Positions 36,006 through 43,183 of a stretch of DNA of 43,183 nt are shown here, in pieces. The stretch comes from an uncultured Pseudoflavonifractor sp. Lineage in GTDB: Bacteria; Bacillota; Clostridia; Oscillospirales; Oscillospiraceae. The stretch is from positions 1 to 43,183 of the forward strand of contig CANPTT010000019.1 of the NCBI GenBank assembly GCA_947577065.1, in the 5' to 3' direction. A model generated the notes under the pieces. It worked only from the letters and a program-made list of their open reading frames with translations, was not told the origin of the DNA and did not search any database. Each line of letters begins with the position of its first letter. Within the stretch, counting starts at the first letter, position 1. Made by a program: the position numbers and the translations under genes.

Positions 36006-36051
36006 ACTAAACTCCTCCTCTCAAAATAAAAAACGGTCACAGGTATCCGAC

Positions 36052-38019
36052 TTATTTCCCCCGCAGCTCGATGATCCGGTCCCGGAGGACGGCGGCGTAT
36101 TCGAACTCCAGGCGCTTGGAGGCCTCCTTCATCTCCTTCTCCAGCTTTTCGACGGCGGCCTCCAGCTCGGTACGGGTCATCTTGTGCTTTTGGCGCAGGA
36201 CCCGGTCGGCATCCTCCTCCGCCTCCGAGAGATTCACCACGTCCCGGACCGACTTGATAATGGTCTTGGGCACAATGCCCCGCTCCTTGTTGTAGGCATC
36301 CTGCTTGGCCCGGCGGCGGTCGGTCTCCCCGATGGCGGCCATCATGGAGGGGGTCATCTTGTCGGCGTACATGATAACAAGGCCGTCGGCGTTCCGGGCG
36401 GCCCGACCGATGGTCTGGATAAGGGAGGTCTCGCTGCGCAGGAATCCTTCCTTGTCCGCGTCCAGAATGGCTACCAGGGATACCTCGGGAAGGTCCAGGC
36501 CCTCCCGGAGAAGATTGATGCCCACCAGCACATCGTAGGTCCCCAGCCGCAGGTCCCGGATGATCTCCTGTCGCTCAATGGTGTCAACGTCATGGTGCAT
36601 ATACTGGACCTTGATCCCCGCGTTTTTCAGATAGGCCGTCAGATCCTCCGCCATTTTCTTTGTGAGGGTGGTGACCAGCACCCGCTCCCCCTTGGCGGTA
36701 CGCTCGTTGATCTCCCCGATGAGGTCGTCGATCTGGCCCTCCACAGGCCGCACATCCACCTTGGGGTCCAGCAGTCCCGTGGGCCGGATGACCTGCTCTA
36801 CGATCTGGCCCGAGCGGCTGCGCTCATACTCCGCCGGGGTGGCGGAGACATAAATGACCTGGTTGAGCCGCTGCTCAAACTCCTCAAACTTCAGGGGCCG
36901 GTTGTCAAAGGCGCAGGGCAGGCGGAAGCCATAGTCCACCAGGGTAGTCTTTCTGGCCCGGTCCCCGTTGTACATAGCGTGGACCTGGGGCAGGGTCACA
37001 TGACTCTCGTCAATGAACAAGAGAAAATCCTTGGGAAAATAATCGATAAGGGTCATGGGGGCGGAGCCCTTCGGACGGCCTGAGATGACCCGGGAGTAGT
37101 TTTCGATCCCGGAGCAAAAGCCCAGTTCCTGAAGCATCTCGATATCGTACATGGTCCGCTGCTTAAGGCGCTGGGCCTCCACCAGCATATTGTTGGCCTC
37201 AAAGAAGGCCACCCGCTCCTCCAGCTCCCGGTAGATCTCCTGGATGGCGCCGGCCATTTTCTCCCGGGGGGTGATATAGTGGCTGGCGGGATAGATGGGG
37301 ATGTGCTCCAGCCGGCGGATCACCGCCCCGGAGACCACGTTGATCTCGCTCAAGCGGTCGATCTCGTCCCCAAAGAACTCCACCCGGATGGCGGTGTCCC
37401 GCCAGTAGGCGGGCCAGATCTCAACGGTGTCCCCCCGGACCCGGAACATGTTGCGCTCAAAGGCGATGTCGTTGCGCTCATAGCGGTCCTCCACCAGGCG
37501 CCGCATCAGCTCCTCCCGCTTAAACTCCTCCCCCACCCGGAGGGGGATCATCATGTGGGCGTAGTCGTCGGGCTCCCCCAGGCCGTAGATGCAGGAGACG
37601 GAGGACACCACGATCACGTCCCGCCGCTCGATGAGAGAGGCAGTCGCGCTGAGACGCAGGCGGTCGATCTCATCATTCACCGAGGAGTCCTTTTCAATAA
37701 AGGTGTCGGTGTGGGGAATATAAGCCTCGGGCTGATAATAGTCGTAATAGGAGACAAAATACTCCACCGCGTTGTTGGGAAAAAACTCTTTGAACTCGGC
37801 ACAGAGCTGGGCTGCCAGGGTCTTGTTGTGGGCCAGCACCAGAGTGGGCCGCTGGACTTTCTCAATGACCTTGGCCATAGTGAAGGTCTTGCCCGAGCCG
37901 GTAACGCCCAACAGAGTCTGCTCGGAAAGGCCATTCTCCACCCCCGCCGCCAGAGCCTCTATGGCCTGGGGCTGGTCGCCGGAGGGCTCAAAGGGGCTGA
38001 CCACCTGAAATTCAGGCAT
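36052..38019 (-). CDS. uvrB: Excinuclease ABC subunit B
   Basis: 655 residues, normal for UvrB. It has helicase motif [10 protein letters not shown], the beta-hairpin region [21 protein letters not shown] (motif II), QTIGRAARN (motif VI) and the C-terminal UVR helix pair ([20 protein letters not shown]). It verifies damage and recruits UvrC for incision. Transcription starts from a promoter with two LexA-like boxes, as expected for an SOS gene. Confidence 0.98.
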   Translation of the reverse strand: MPEFQVVSPFEPSGDQPQAIEALAAGVENGLSEQTLLGVTGSGKTFTMAKVIEKVQRPTLVLAHNKTLAAQLCAEFKEFFPNNAVEYFVSYYDYYQPEAYIPHTDTFIEKDSSVNDEIDRLRLSATASLIERRDVIVVSSVSCIYGLGEPDDYAHMMIPLRVGEEFKREELMRRLVEDRYERNDIAFERNMFRVRGDTVEIWPAYWRDTAIRVEFFGDEIDRLSEINVVSGAVIRRLEHIPIYPASHYITPREKMAGAIQEIYRELEERVAFFEANNMLVEAQRLKQRTMYDIEMLQELGFCSGIENYSRVISGRPKGSAPMTLIDYFPKDFLLFIDESHVTLPQVHAMYNGDRARKTTLVDYGFRLPCAFDNRPLKFEEFEQRLNQVIYVSATPAEYERSRSGQIVEQVIRPTGLLDPKVDVRPVEGQIDDLIGEINERTAKGERVLVTTLTKKMAEDLTAYLKNAGIKVQYMHHDVDTIERQEIIRDLRLGTYDVLVGINLLREGLDLPEVSLVAILDADKEGFLRSETSLIQTIGRAARNADGLVIMYADKMTPSMMAAIGETDRRRAKQDAYNKERGIVPKTIIKSVRDVVNLSEAEEDADRVLRQKHKMTRTELEAAVEKLEKEMKEASKRLEFEYAAVLRDRIIELRGK

Positions 38020-38045
38020 GGGAACACCTCCTTTTGGGTCTCCTT

Positions 38046-38097
38046 ATTGTATCAAAACATTTGTTCTATTTCAAGGGGTTTGTCGAACAAATTTTCT
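38046..38097 (-). promoter_or_regulatory. uvrB promoter with two LexA-like boxes
   Basis: On the minus strand, TTGAAA (38069-38074) and TACAAT (38046-38051) are 17 bp apart. Between them lies GAAC-AAAT-GTTT (38055-38066), one base from GAAC-N4-GTTC. A second box, GAAA-ATTT-GTTC (38085-38096), lies just upstream of the -35. Two boxes in these positions fit LexA repression. Confidence 0.78.
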
Positions 38098-38104
38098 GGT
38101 CTTC

Positions 38105-38776
38105 TCAAAATGGGAAGCCGCTGTCCCGCATGGAGACCATATCATCATCGGCAAAAATCAAATGATCCTCCAGCTTGATCCCGACCGCCCACAGCAGATC
38201 CCTCAACCGCTCTGTGGTGGCCCGGTCCTCCGGGGAGGGCAGCGCCAACCCGGAAACATGGTTGTGGGCCAGGATGGCGCGGGAGGAATTAAGGGACAGC
38301 GCGGCCTCCAGCACCGTCCGGGAGGTGACCTGAGCGGAATTGACACTGCCCTCCCCCACAACGCGGACGCCCAGACTCTTCCCCTTGCCATCCATGCACA
38401 AAAGGCACACCCGCTCGTTCCGGGCCCCGACAAAATAGTCCTCCAACAGGACTTTGGCATCCTCTACGCTCTGGACGAGCTCACCCAGGCTGGCCCTGGA
38501 AGAAAAATACCGTCCCGCCAGCTCTTTTGTGATCTTCAGCAGAGTGACGGTATGCTCCCCCACCCCCGGCACCTTTTTCAACTCCTCGGCCGTGGCGTCC
38601 AGCACCCCGGAAATTGAGTCAAAGCGCTCCATCAGCGCATGGGCAGTAGGATTGGTGTCTCCTCTTGGATTGGCGTAAAAAAGCAGCAGTTCCAGCGCCT
38701 TATGGTCGGGAAAGGAGTCCGGGCGGGCTAAAAATTCCTCCTTGAACCGCTGGCGGTGACCGTCGTGGATGGACAT
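38105..38776 (-). CDS. radC: RadC-family JAB-domain protein
   Basis: 223 residues. An N-terminal helix-hairpin-helix region (KKVPGVGEHTVTLL) precedes the JAB/MPN metalloprotease-like domain with NSSRAILAHNHVSG and SPEDRATTERL (HxH and Asp). Despite its name, a repair role for RadC is doubtful; its biochemical activity is unknown. It ends just before the uvrB promoter and is driven by its own promoter. Confidence 0.93.
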   Translation of the reverse strand: MSIHDGHRQRFKEEFLARPDSFPDHKALELLLFYANPRGDTNPTAHALMERFDSISGVLDATAEELKKVPGVGEHTVTLLKITKELAGRYFSSRASLGELVQSVEDAKVLLEDYFVGARNERVCLLCMDGKGKSLGVRVVGEGSVNSAQVTSRTVLEAALSLNSSRAILAHNHVSGLALPSPEDRATTERLRDLLWAVGIKLEDHLIFADDDMVSMRDSGFPF

Positions 38777-38835
38777 GGGTACACTACTCCCCTCTTCCGG
38801 GTCTCTCTATCTATTCGCGGCAGGTATGGCATGAT

Positions 38836-38864
38836 ATTATACCATTCTTTCCCATTTCTTACAA
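38836..38864 (-). promoter_or_regulatory. Sigma-A promoter for radC
   Basis: On the minus strand, TTGTAA (38859-38864) and TATAAT (38836-38841) are 17 bp apart, about 60 bp upstream of the radC start. Confidence 0.82.
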
Positions 38865-38883
38865 GCAAGTATGAGCCCATTCC

Positions 38884-38917
38884 AAAGGGAGAGCCGCCCG
38901 AAGGCGGCTCTCCCTTT
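38884..38917 (-). terminator. Hairpin terminator of the VanW-family gene
   Basis: A 15-bp perfect stem (AAAGGGAGAGCCGCC and its complement) has a 4-nt loop and ends in TTT on the minus strand. It starts at the stop codon of the VanW-family gene. Confidence 0.75.
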
Positions 38918-39746
38918 ATTTTCCGATCTCTTTCCGGATCTCCAGGCCCGTGGTGTCGTATAGGACCCTGGCGTGGTTCACCCGCAGAAGCTGCCGCTCC
39001 ACCCGGAGTCCCGTGACCGGGTCAACGGTCTCCCGCCATACCTTCCCCACCCGGTATACGTTCTCCCCTTCCCGCGCAAATCCCTCTCCCTCCGTGCGGA
39101 TATGGTATTTATACCTCTGGGGCCGGTCCGCGCGCAGCTCTCCTCGGAGGTATTCTCCATCCACCCACACCAAAAGCTGATAGACCGTCTCTGTGTCGTT
39201 GCGGAAGCGGTAGTCCAGGTAATTGTAGTAAATAGAAGTCCCCGTTCCAAAGGGGATCTGCCGGTTAAAGTCGGGAAACAGATCCAGGCCGTCGTGATGG
39301 TGATGCTCCACCAGGGTCAGGGGAGTATGAAGGACCATCCAGTGGATCAGGTTCGTGAACTGGCACATCCCCCCTCCTACTCCCCGCGCCGTCTTTCCGG
39401 CAGAGATGGTAAGCCCCTCTCGAAACCCCCTCCGGAAGGAGGGATCTCCCACCAGCCGCCAAAAGGAGAAGGTCTCTCCCGGACGGATCAGGATCCCGCT
39501 GATCGCGGGGGCGGCCAAAGCCAGATTCACCGCCTTGTTTTCCTGAAGCTCCATATCTACATCCCCCAGCCGCCGCCGGATCAGGGAATTGTGCCTGATC
39601 ACACAGGCGGGCAGAGACTCCCTTCGCTTCTCCCCGGCAAAGCGCTGTCGGGAAAGAGCGTCCCGCCCCCTCCGCAGCGTCCGCTGCTTCCAGACAGAAA
39701 GCCGGTAGGCCCAAGGCCCCCGCTGGCAAAATAGTATTCGGGACAT
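38916..39746 (-). CDS. VanW-family protein
   Basis: 276 residues. It has the VanW-type core: ILIRPGETFSFWRLVGDP, TARGVGGGMCQFTNLIHWMV and FGTGTSIYYNYLDYRFRN. This is a domain of unknown function first found next to vancomycin-resistance genes in some operons, but it is also common in chromosomes without resistance. No van genes are nearby, so resistance is not implied. The ATG at 39746 has GGGGGGTG upstream, better than the TTG at 39749. Confidence 0.88.
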   Translation of the reverse strand: MSRILFCQRGPWAYRLSVWKQRTLRRGRDALSRQRFAGEKRRESLPACVIRHNSLIRRRLGDVDMELQENKAVNLALAAPAISGILIRPGETFSFWRLVGDPSFRRGFREGLTISAGKTARGVGGGMCQFTNLIHWMVLHTPLTLVEHHHHDGLDLFPDFNRQIPFGTGTSIYYNYLDYRFRNDTETVYQLLVWVDGEYLRGELRADRPQRYKYHIRTEGEGFAREGENVYRVGKVWRETVDPVTGLRVERQLLRVNHARVLYDTTGLEIRKEIGK

Positions 39747-39898
39747 CAAGTCACCCCCCGGCCCCTATTTTACACCCCGCTCCCCCTCAATGCAACAACT
39801 GCCCCACGACAAACGGCGGCAGGGCCATAACCGAAAGATTTTCACCTTTTTTCTCTCCAAAGCGTAGAATGTTTTGACGCGGGCAGGAGGGATGGCCC

Positions 39899-40315
39899 AT
39901 GGGGGAGCGAAATGAACTGGAGCAGGATCTGAAAAAGCTGAATGTCTCGTTGGTATTTCTTCTTCTCATCATCGTTGCCGTCCTCCTCTCCCTGTGGTCC
40001 GCCCTGATACAGCGGGACCAGATAGAGCTGCTCCTGGAGGGCGGGGACGCCTCCCAAGTCCCGCCGGTGGCCCCCATCCGGTGCGCCGGATCCGCCATCA
40101 CAGTGGGGTGCCTGGGTTTTTTTCTCTGCCTTGCCCTGGAGACCCACAGGCAGGCCCGCTCCCAAGGCGCCCCGGCAGCGGAGCGGTCGGCACAGGTCAA
40201 TGTGTGGGCCTCCCTTTTGGTCCTGCTGGCCGCCATATTGCGGCTGGTGGACCTGCAAACGATAGAAACGGAGCGGCAGACTCCTCTTCTGGAGGAGACC
40301 ACATTGCCCGACTGA
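39899..40315 (+). CDS. Membrane protein upstream of cwlJ-like gene
   Basis: 138 residues with three hydrophobic segments (about 15-36, 63-80 and 100-115). The N terminus is charged (ERNELEQDLKKL) and the C terminus acidic. I do not recognise the family. GGAGG lies 8 bases before the ATG. It is 22 bp upstream of the cell-wall hydrolase gene and probably co-transcribed with it and the GerQ-like gene; a role in sporulation is inferred from that position alone. Confidence 0.7.
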   Translation: MGERNELEQDLKKLNVSLVFLLLIIVAVLLSLWSALIQRDQIELLLEGGDASQVPPVAPIRCAGSAITVGCLGFFLCLALETHRQARSQGAPAAERSAQVNVWASLLVLLAAILRLVDLQTIETERQTPLLEETTLPD

Positions 40316-40337
40316 CCACGGACAAAGGAGTGAGACA

Positions 40338-40772
40338 ATGGCATATTCTGACCTGGAGCTTCTGGCCCGCATCATCAAGTGCGAGGCAGGGGGCGAAGGG
40401 GAAAACGGCATGAAGGCAGTAGCCAGTGTAGTGATGAACCGCGTCAACGTGACCTACGGTGAATACTCCCGGTACAAAACCGTCCGGGCTGTGGTGTTCC
40501 AACCCCGGCAGTTTGTTTGCGCCATGGAGACCGTTGGGGGAGAATATAACGCCCAGAACATCTATAACATGTCCCTGGAGCAGATCCACTGGGATATCGC
40601 CGAGTGGGCCATGGCGGGCCACCGGCTCACCAACCTGGGCATCGCCCTTTGGTTTTTCAACCCGTACAGTCCTGAATGCCGTACTTATTTCCCCACCCGA
40701 GTGGGCGTCTTTGCCATCCGCATCGGCGACCACTGCTTCTACAATCCCACCGACGCTTACGCGGATACGTAG
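40338..40772 (+). CDS. CwlJ/SleB-type spore cortex hydrolase
   Basis: 144 residues forming a single SleB/CwlJ hydrolase domain: LLARIIKCEAGGEGENGMKA (catalytic Glu), VASVVMNRVN, VVFQPRQFVCA and ALWFFNPYSPEC. It has no signal peptide or peptidoglycan-binding domain, like CwlJ, which acts in the spore coat layer during germination. It lies next to a GerQ-like gene, as cwlJ does in Bacillus, supporting the CwlJ role. Confidence 0.88.
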   Translation: MAYSDLELLARIIKCEAGGEGENGMKAVASVVMNRVNVTYGEYSRYKTVRAVVFQPRQFVCAMETVGGEYNAQNIYNMSLEQIHWDIAEWAMAGHRLTNLGIALWFFNPYSPECRTYFPTRVGVFAIRIGDHCFYNPTDAYADT

Positions 40773-40798
40773 CGATCTACTTTAAGGAGGCTGTGATT

Positions 40799-41272
40799 AT
40801 GGCAAGACTTTATCCCAACGGCGCCCCCGCCGTCACATACAGCGCCGCCGACCTGGCTGGCATGACCAGTCCGGCTGTTCAGGGCGACTCCGGCATCAAC
40901 ACCCCACCGGAGCAGAACTTCAACACCCCCGCCATGGCGGGGTCCATGCAGCAGTTTTTGAACGACAATCTTGGTGAGTATGTGGTCATCGAGTTCCTGA
41001 TCGGCACTCAGACCATGACTCAAAAGGCCGGCGTCCTCTACGCCGTGGGCACCAGCGTGGTGACCCTCTATGAGGAGGTCAGCCAGACCTTTATCACCTG
41101 TGACATCTTCTCGGTAAAATTCGTCACCTTCTTCCTTCCCGGCCACCGGCCCTGGCAGGCCAACCATCCCCTGTTCCCCACCAGCGGGATGCGGGGCGTG
41201 GCCGCCGCTCCCTCCGCCCCCGGCGGGTGTATGGGAGCCGGGTGCGGAGGATACAACGGACCTGTGGTGTAA
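40799..41272 (+). CDS. GerQ-like spore coat protein
   Basis: 157 residues. The N-terminal third is low-complexity (Pro/Ala/Thr/Asn). The core, MQQFLNDNLGEYVVIEFLIG and VVTLYEEVSQTFITCDIFSV, resembles the GerQ domain. The tail is Gly-rich with two Cys. GerQ holds CwlJ in the coat of Bacillus spores. AAGGAGG lies 8 bases before the ATG at 40799; the longer frame overlapping the hydrolase gene is not used. A terminator follows. Confidence 0.78.
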   Translation: MARLYPNGAPAVTYSAADLAGMTSPAVQGDSGINTPPEQNFNTPAMAGSMQQFLNDNLGEYVVIEFLIGTQTMTQKAGVLYAVGTSVVTLYEEVSQTFITCDIFSVKFVTFFLPGHRPWQANHPLFPTSGMRGVAAAPSAPGGCMGAGCGGYNGPVV

Positions 41273-41278
41273 ACCAAG

Positions 41279-41314
41279 CAGGGGTCCCACCCAAAAGGTG
41301 GGACCCCTGTTTTT
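41279..41314 (+). terminator. Rho-independent terminator of the spore gene cluster
   Basis: A 13-bp perfect stem (CAGGGGTCCCACC and its complement) has a CAAAA loop and five T residues, beginning 7 bp after the GerQ-like stop. Confidence 0.93.
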
Positions 41315-41408
41315 CGCGCTGTCTGACAAATGGGGCTCCGCCCTTTGCCGGGCAGATATTTCCCCGGCCGGGCCGACCCGCAGCGGGAACGGCGCTGACT
41401 CCCTTTTT

Positions 41409-42899
41409 TTATTTGCGCGCCTCACACCGCCGGTACAGTTCCGTCTCATGCCGCAGCTTTTTCGCCAGCTCCGGGGTAAAGGCCCCCGGTTTGGCGCGCC
41501 ATTGCCAGTTCCCCCCCAAGGTCGACGGCTCGTTCATCCGGGCCTCACTCCCCAGACCCAGAAGATCCTGCGCCTGGACGATGGCGGTCTCGGCGGCGGA
41601 GGCCCAGACCCCCCGCATGAGCCCCCAGTTCATCCCCTCCGCCTCGGTGAGCTTCAGGTAATCGACCGCCAGGACCCGGTCAGCGGGGTCCGCCGTCTCC
41701 AGCCAGCCAAGGGCCGTATCGTTGTCGTGAGTCCCCACGTAGGCCACACAGTGCTTGTCATAGTTGTGGGGCAGGTAGTCGCTCTCCTCCCCCCGGCTGT
41801 CAAAGGCAAATTCCAGTACCTTCATGCCGGGAAAGCCGGACTCCCGCAGCAGCTGCCGCACCCCGTCGGTGAGAAACCCCAGGTCCTCGGCAATGATGGC
41901 CTGGCGGCCCAGGGCGTACTCCACAGCCCGGAATAGCTTCATCCCCGGTCCCGGCCTCCACACGCCCCGGCGGGCGTTCTCGTCCCCAAAGGGAATGGCA
42001 TAGTAGCTCTCAAAGCCCCGGAAGTGGTCGATGCGGAGCAGATCATAGAACCCCCTCTGGCGGCGGATCCGCTCGATCCACCAGCCATAGCCGTCCCTTT
42101 CCAAGGCGTCCCAATCAAAAAGAGGGTTCCCCCAAAGCTGCCCGTCGGCAGTAAAGGCGTCAGGGGGACAGCCGGCCACCTCCACAGGCCGCCGCTCCCC
42201 GTCCAATTGGAACAGGTGGGGCTTGGACCACACATCAGCGGAGTCCAGGGCCACATAGATGGGCAGATCCCCGATAAAGCCGATCCCTTTGTCGTTGGCG
42301 TACTTTTTCAGCGCCCGCCACTGGCGGAAAAACAGGTACTGGAGCCCCTGATGGAAGGCCACCCCCGCCTCCCGCTCCTTCCGGGCCCGGGCCAACGCGG
42401 TCTGGTCCCGGCGGCGGAGCGGCTCGGGCCACTCCCACCAGGGCTTTCCGCCGCTCTCATCCTTCAGCGCCATAAACAGGGCATAATCCCGGAGCCAGGT
42501 GCCGTTCTCCGCCAGAAAGACGGTGTAGTCCGCCGGTGGAGCGGCCAGCAGCCGCTCCACCGCCCTGCGGAGCACAGGGAAGCGTCTTTCATGGAGCAGG
42601 CCATAGTCCACCCGCTCAGGGTCGTCTCCCCACTTCAGGTCCGTGTACTCCTCTTTCCTCAAAAGCCCCTCCGCCTCCAGCATGTCCAGGTCGACCAGGT
42701 AGGGGTTTCCGGCAAAGGTGGAAAAGCACTGGTAGGGAGAATCCCCGTAGCTGGTGGGGCCGATAGGCAGGATCTGCCAATAGCTCTGTCCGCCCAGAGC
42801 CAAAAAGTCCACAAATTCCCGTGCGGCCTTTCCCATGGTCCCCACGCCCCAGGGGCCGGAAAGGCTCGTCAAGTGCATCAACACACCGCTGGTCCGCAA
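41409..42899 (-). CDS. malQ: 4-alpha-glucanotransferase (GH77)
   Basis: 496 residues, normal for the shorter MalQ. Motifs include SGVLMHLTSLSGPWGVGTMG (N-terminal), LLRIDHFRGFESYYAIPFG (nucleophile Asp), AIIAEDLG (acid/base Glu) and YVGTHDNDTALGW (third Asp). It transfers glucan segments between maltodextrins in glycogen/maltose metabolism. The start is a TTG at 42899, matching the usual start of the family, with GGATGG about 8 bases upstream. It is a single gene with its own promoter. Confidence 0.95.
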   Translation of the reverse strand: MRTSGVLMHLTSLSGPWGVGTMGKAAREFVDFLALGGQSYWQILPIGPTSYGDSPYQCFSTFAGNPYLVDLDMLEAEGLLRKEEYTDLKWGDDPERVDYGLLHERRFPVLRRAVERLLAAPPADYTVFLAENGTWLRDYALFMALKDESGGKPWWEWPEPLRRRDQTALARARKEREAGVAFHQGLQYLFFRQWRALKKYANDKGIGFIGDLPIYVALDSADVWSKPHLFQLDGERRPVEVAGCPPDAFTADGQLWGNPLFDWDALERDGYGWWIERIRRQRGFYDLLRIDHFRGFESYYAIPFGDENARRGVWRPGPGMKLFRAVEYALGRQAIIAEDLGFLTDGVRQLLRESGFPGMKVLEFAFDSRGEESDYLPHNYDKHCVAYVGTHDNDTALGWLETADPADRVLAVDYLKLTEAEGMNWGLMRGVWASAAETAIVQAQDLLGLGSEARMNEPSTLGGNWQWRAKPGAFTPELAKKLRHETELYRRCEARK

Positions 42900-42933
42900 A
42901 TCGCATCCATCCTATCCGTATGTAGATGTGTCT

Positions 42934-42962
42934 ATCTTATCGCACTTCGGCCCCCGGCGCAA
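42934..42962 (-). promoter_or_regulatory. Candidate promoter for malQ
   Basis: On the minus strand, TTGCGC (42957-42962) and TAAGAT (42934-42939) are 17 bp apart, 35 bp upstream of the start codon. The -35 is weak, so it may need an activator. Confidence 0.6.
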
Positions 42963-42974
42963 GTATTTTTGGGA

Positions 42975-43003
42975 TTGACTGAGGGGAGAAAATGTGGTAG
43001 ACT
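42975..43003 (+). promoter_or_regulatory. Promoter of the tRNA cluster
   Basis: TTGACT (42975-42980) and TAGACT (42998-43003) are 17 bp apart, 23 bp before the first tRNA-like sequence. It is divergent from the malQ promoter. Confidence 0.7.
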
Positions 43004-43025
43004 TTTCATTCAGAAACACCCCTTT

Positions 43026-43101
43026 GCTGATGTGGCTCAATGGCAGAGCATCTCACTTGCAATGAGAAGTCAGCGGCTGTCCATAGGGGGAGATTCCTCC
43101 C
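43026..43101 (+). pseudogene. Degenerate tRNA-like sequence lacking the T arm
   Basis: The 5' half is a good tRNA: acceptor strand GCTGATG, D arm GCTC...GAGC, anticodon stem TCTCA/TGAGA with loop CTTGCAA (anticodon TGC, Ala). After that no T arm (GGTTCGAATCC type) and no CATCAGC partner for the acceptor strand are found; instead there is a GGGGGAG-ATTC-CTCCCCC hairpin. The body resembles tRNA-Thr(TGT), but the anticodon reads TGC. It is probably non-functional or has been altered by recombination. Confidence 0.55.
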
Positions 43102-43129
43102 CCACTTCGTAAGTTCAACAATTTCATAT

Positions 43130-43183
43130 GCTACTGTGGCTCAGTTGGTAGAGCAGCTGATTCGTAATCAGCAGGTCGCCGGT
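43130..43183 (+). tRNA. tRNA-Thr (anticodon CGT), cut by the window end
   Basis: The acceptor strand GCTACTG, D arm GCTC-AGTTGGTA-GAGC, and anticodon stem GCTGA/TCAGC with loop TTCGTAA (anticodon CGT) are all present, followed by the variable loop and the start of the T arm (GCCGGT). The 3' part lies beyond the window. Confidence 0.9.

Noticed and set aside
38916-39746. Vancomycin resistance by the VanW-family gene
   Set aside because: No vanH, vanA/B or vanX is present, and VanW-family genes are common in chromosomes without resistance.

Overview
The window reads as chromosome of a high-GC, spore-forming Clostridia bacterium, most likely an Oscillospiraceae relative (Flavonifractor, Pseudoflavonifractor or Lawsonibacter type). 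The evidence is the conserved Firmicutes cluster yqfC-yqfD-phoH-ybeY-era-yqzL-recO, spore genes (yqfC, yqfD, and a CwlJ-type hydrolase next to a GerQ-like protein), sigma-A promoters, strong AGGAGG ribosome binding sites, and a gut-type extracellular flavin reductase. The genus is an inference from gene content, not from a search.

Layout. 1-2727 is the edge of an accessory segment: a membrane protein with a PH-like domain, divergent from two small XRE regulators, then a complete IS30-type transposase gene. 2789-5158 is mutS2 (-). 5258-7982 is a two-gene module: a MerR regulator followed by an exported lipoprotein reductase with FMN-binding and FAD domains, whose promoter has the 19-bp spacer typical of MerR targets. 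8048-18382 is a long minus-strand housekeeping run: cca, yqfC, yqfD, phoH, an XRE regulator, a membrane partner sharing its C-terminal domain, a ybeY fusion, era, a nucleotidyltransferase, yqzL, recO, feoA, feoB. murC (18495-19868) is on the plus strand.

19870 to about 25107 looks like the decayed remnant of an integrative conjugative element. It holds an internally deleted large serine recombinase, tnpW, an element-type sigma factor, a KTR cysteine-rich protein and a BlaI/BlaR1-like pair. It also has five copies of a palindrome centred on GGGACAAGTTGTCCC and a nested inverted-repeat structure resembling a transfer origin. No relaxase or conjugation genes remain. A frameshifted pseudogene with a 12-C tract lies between it and mreB.

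25813-42899 is mainly minus-strand housekeeping and DNA repair: mreB, comFC, recD2, uvrA with two small unknown genes, uvrB under a promoter with two LexA-like boxes, radC, a VanW-family protein and malQ. A plus-strand spore-related trio lies at 39899-41272. The window ends with a tRNA-like sequence lacking a T arm and the 5' part of tRNA-Thr(CGT).

Most notable: the MerR/reductase switch, the ICE scar with its palindromes and cruciform, the in-frame fusion of a Cys-rich domain to YbeY, and the regulator/membrane pair next to phoH.
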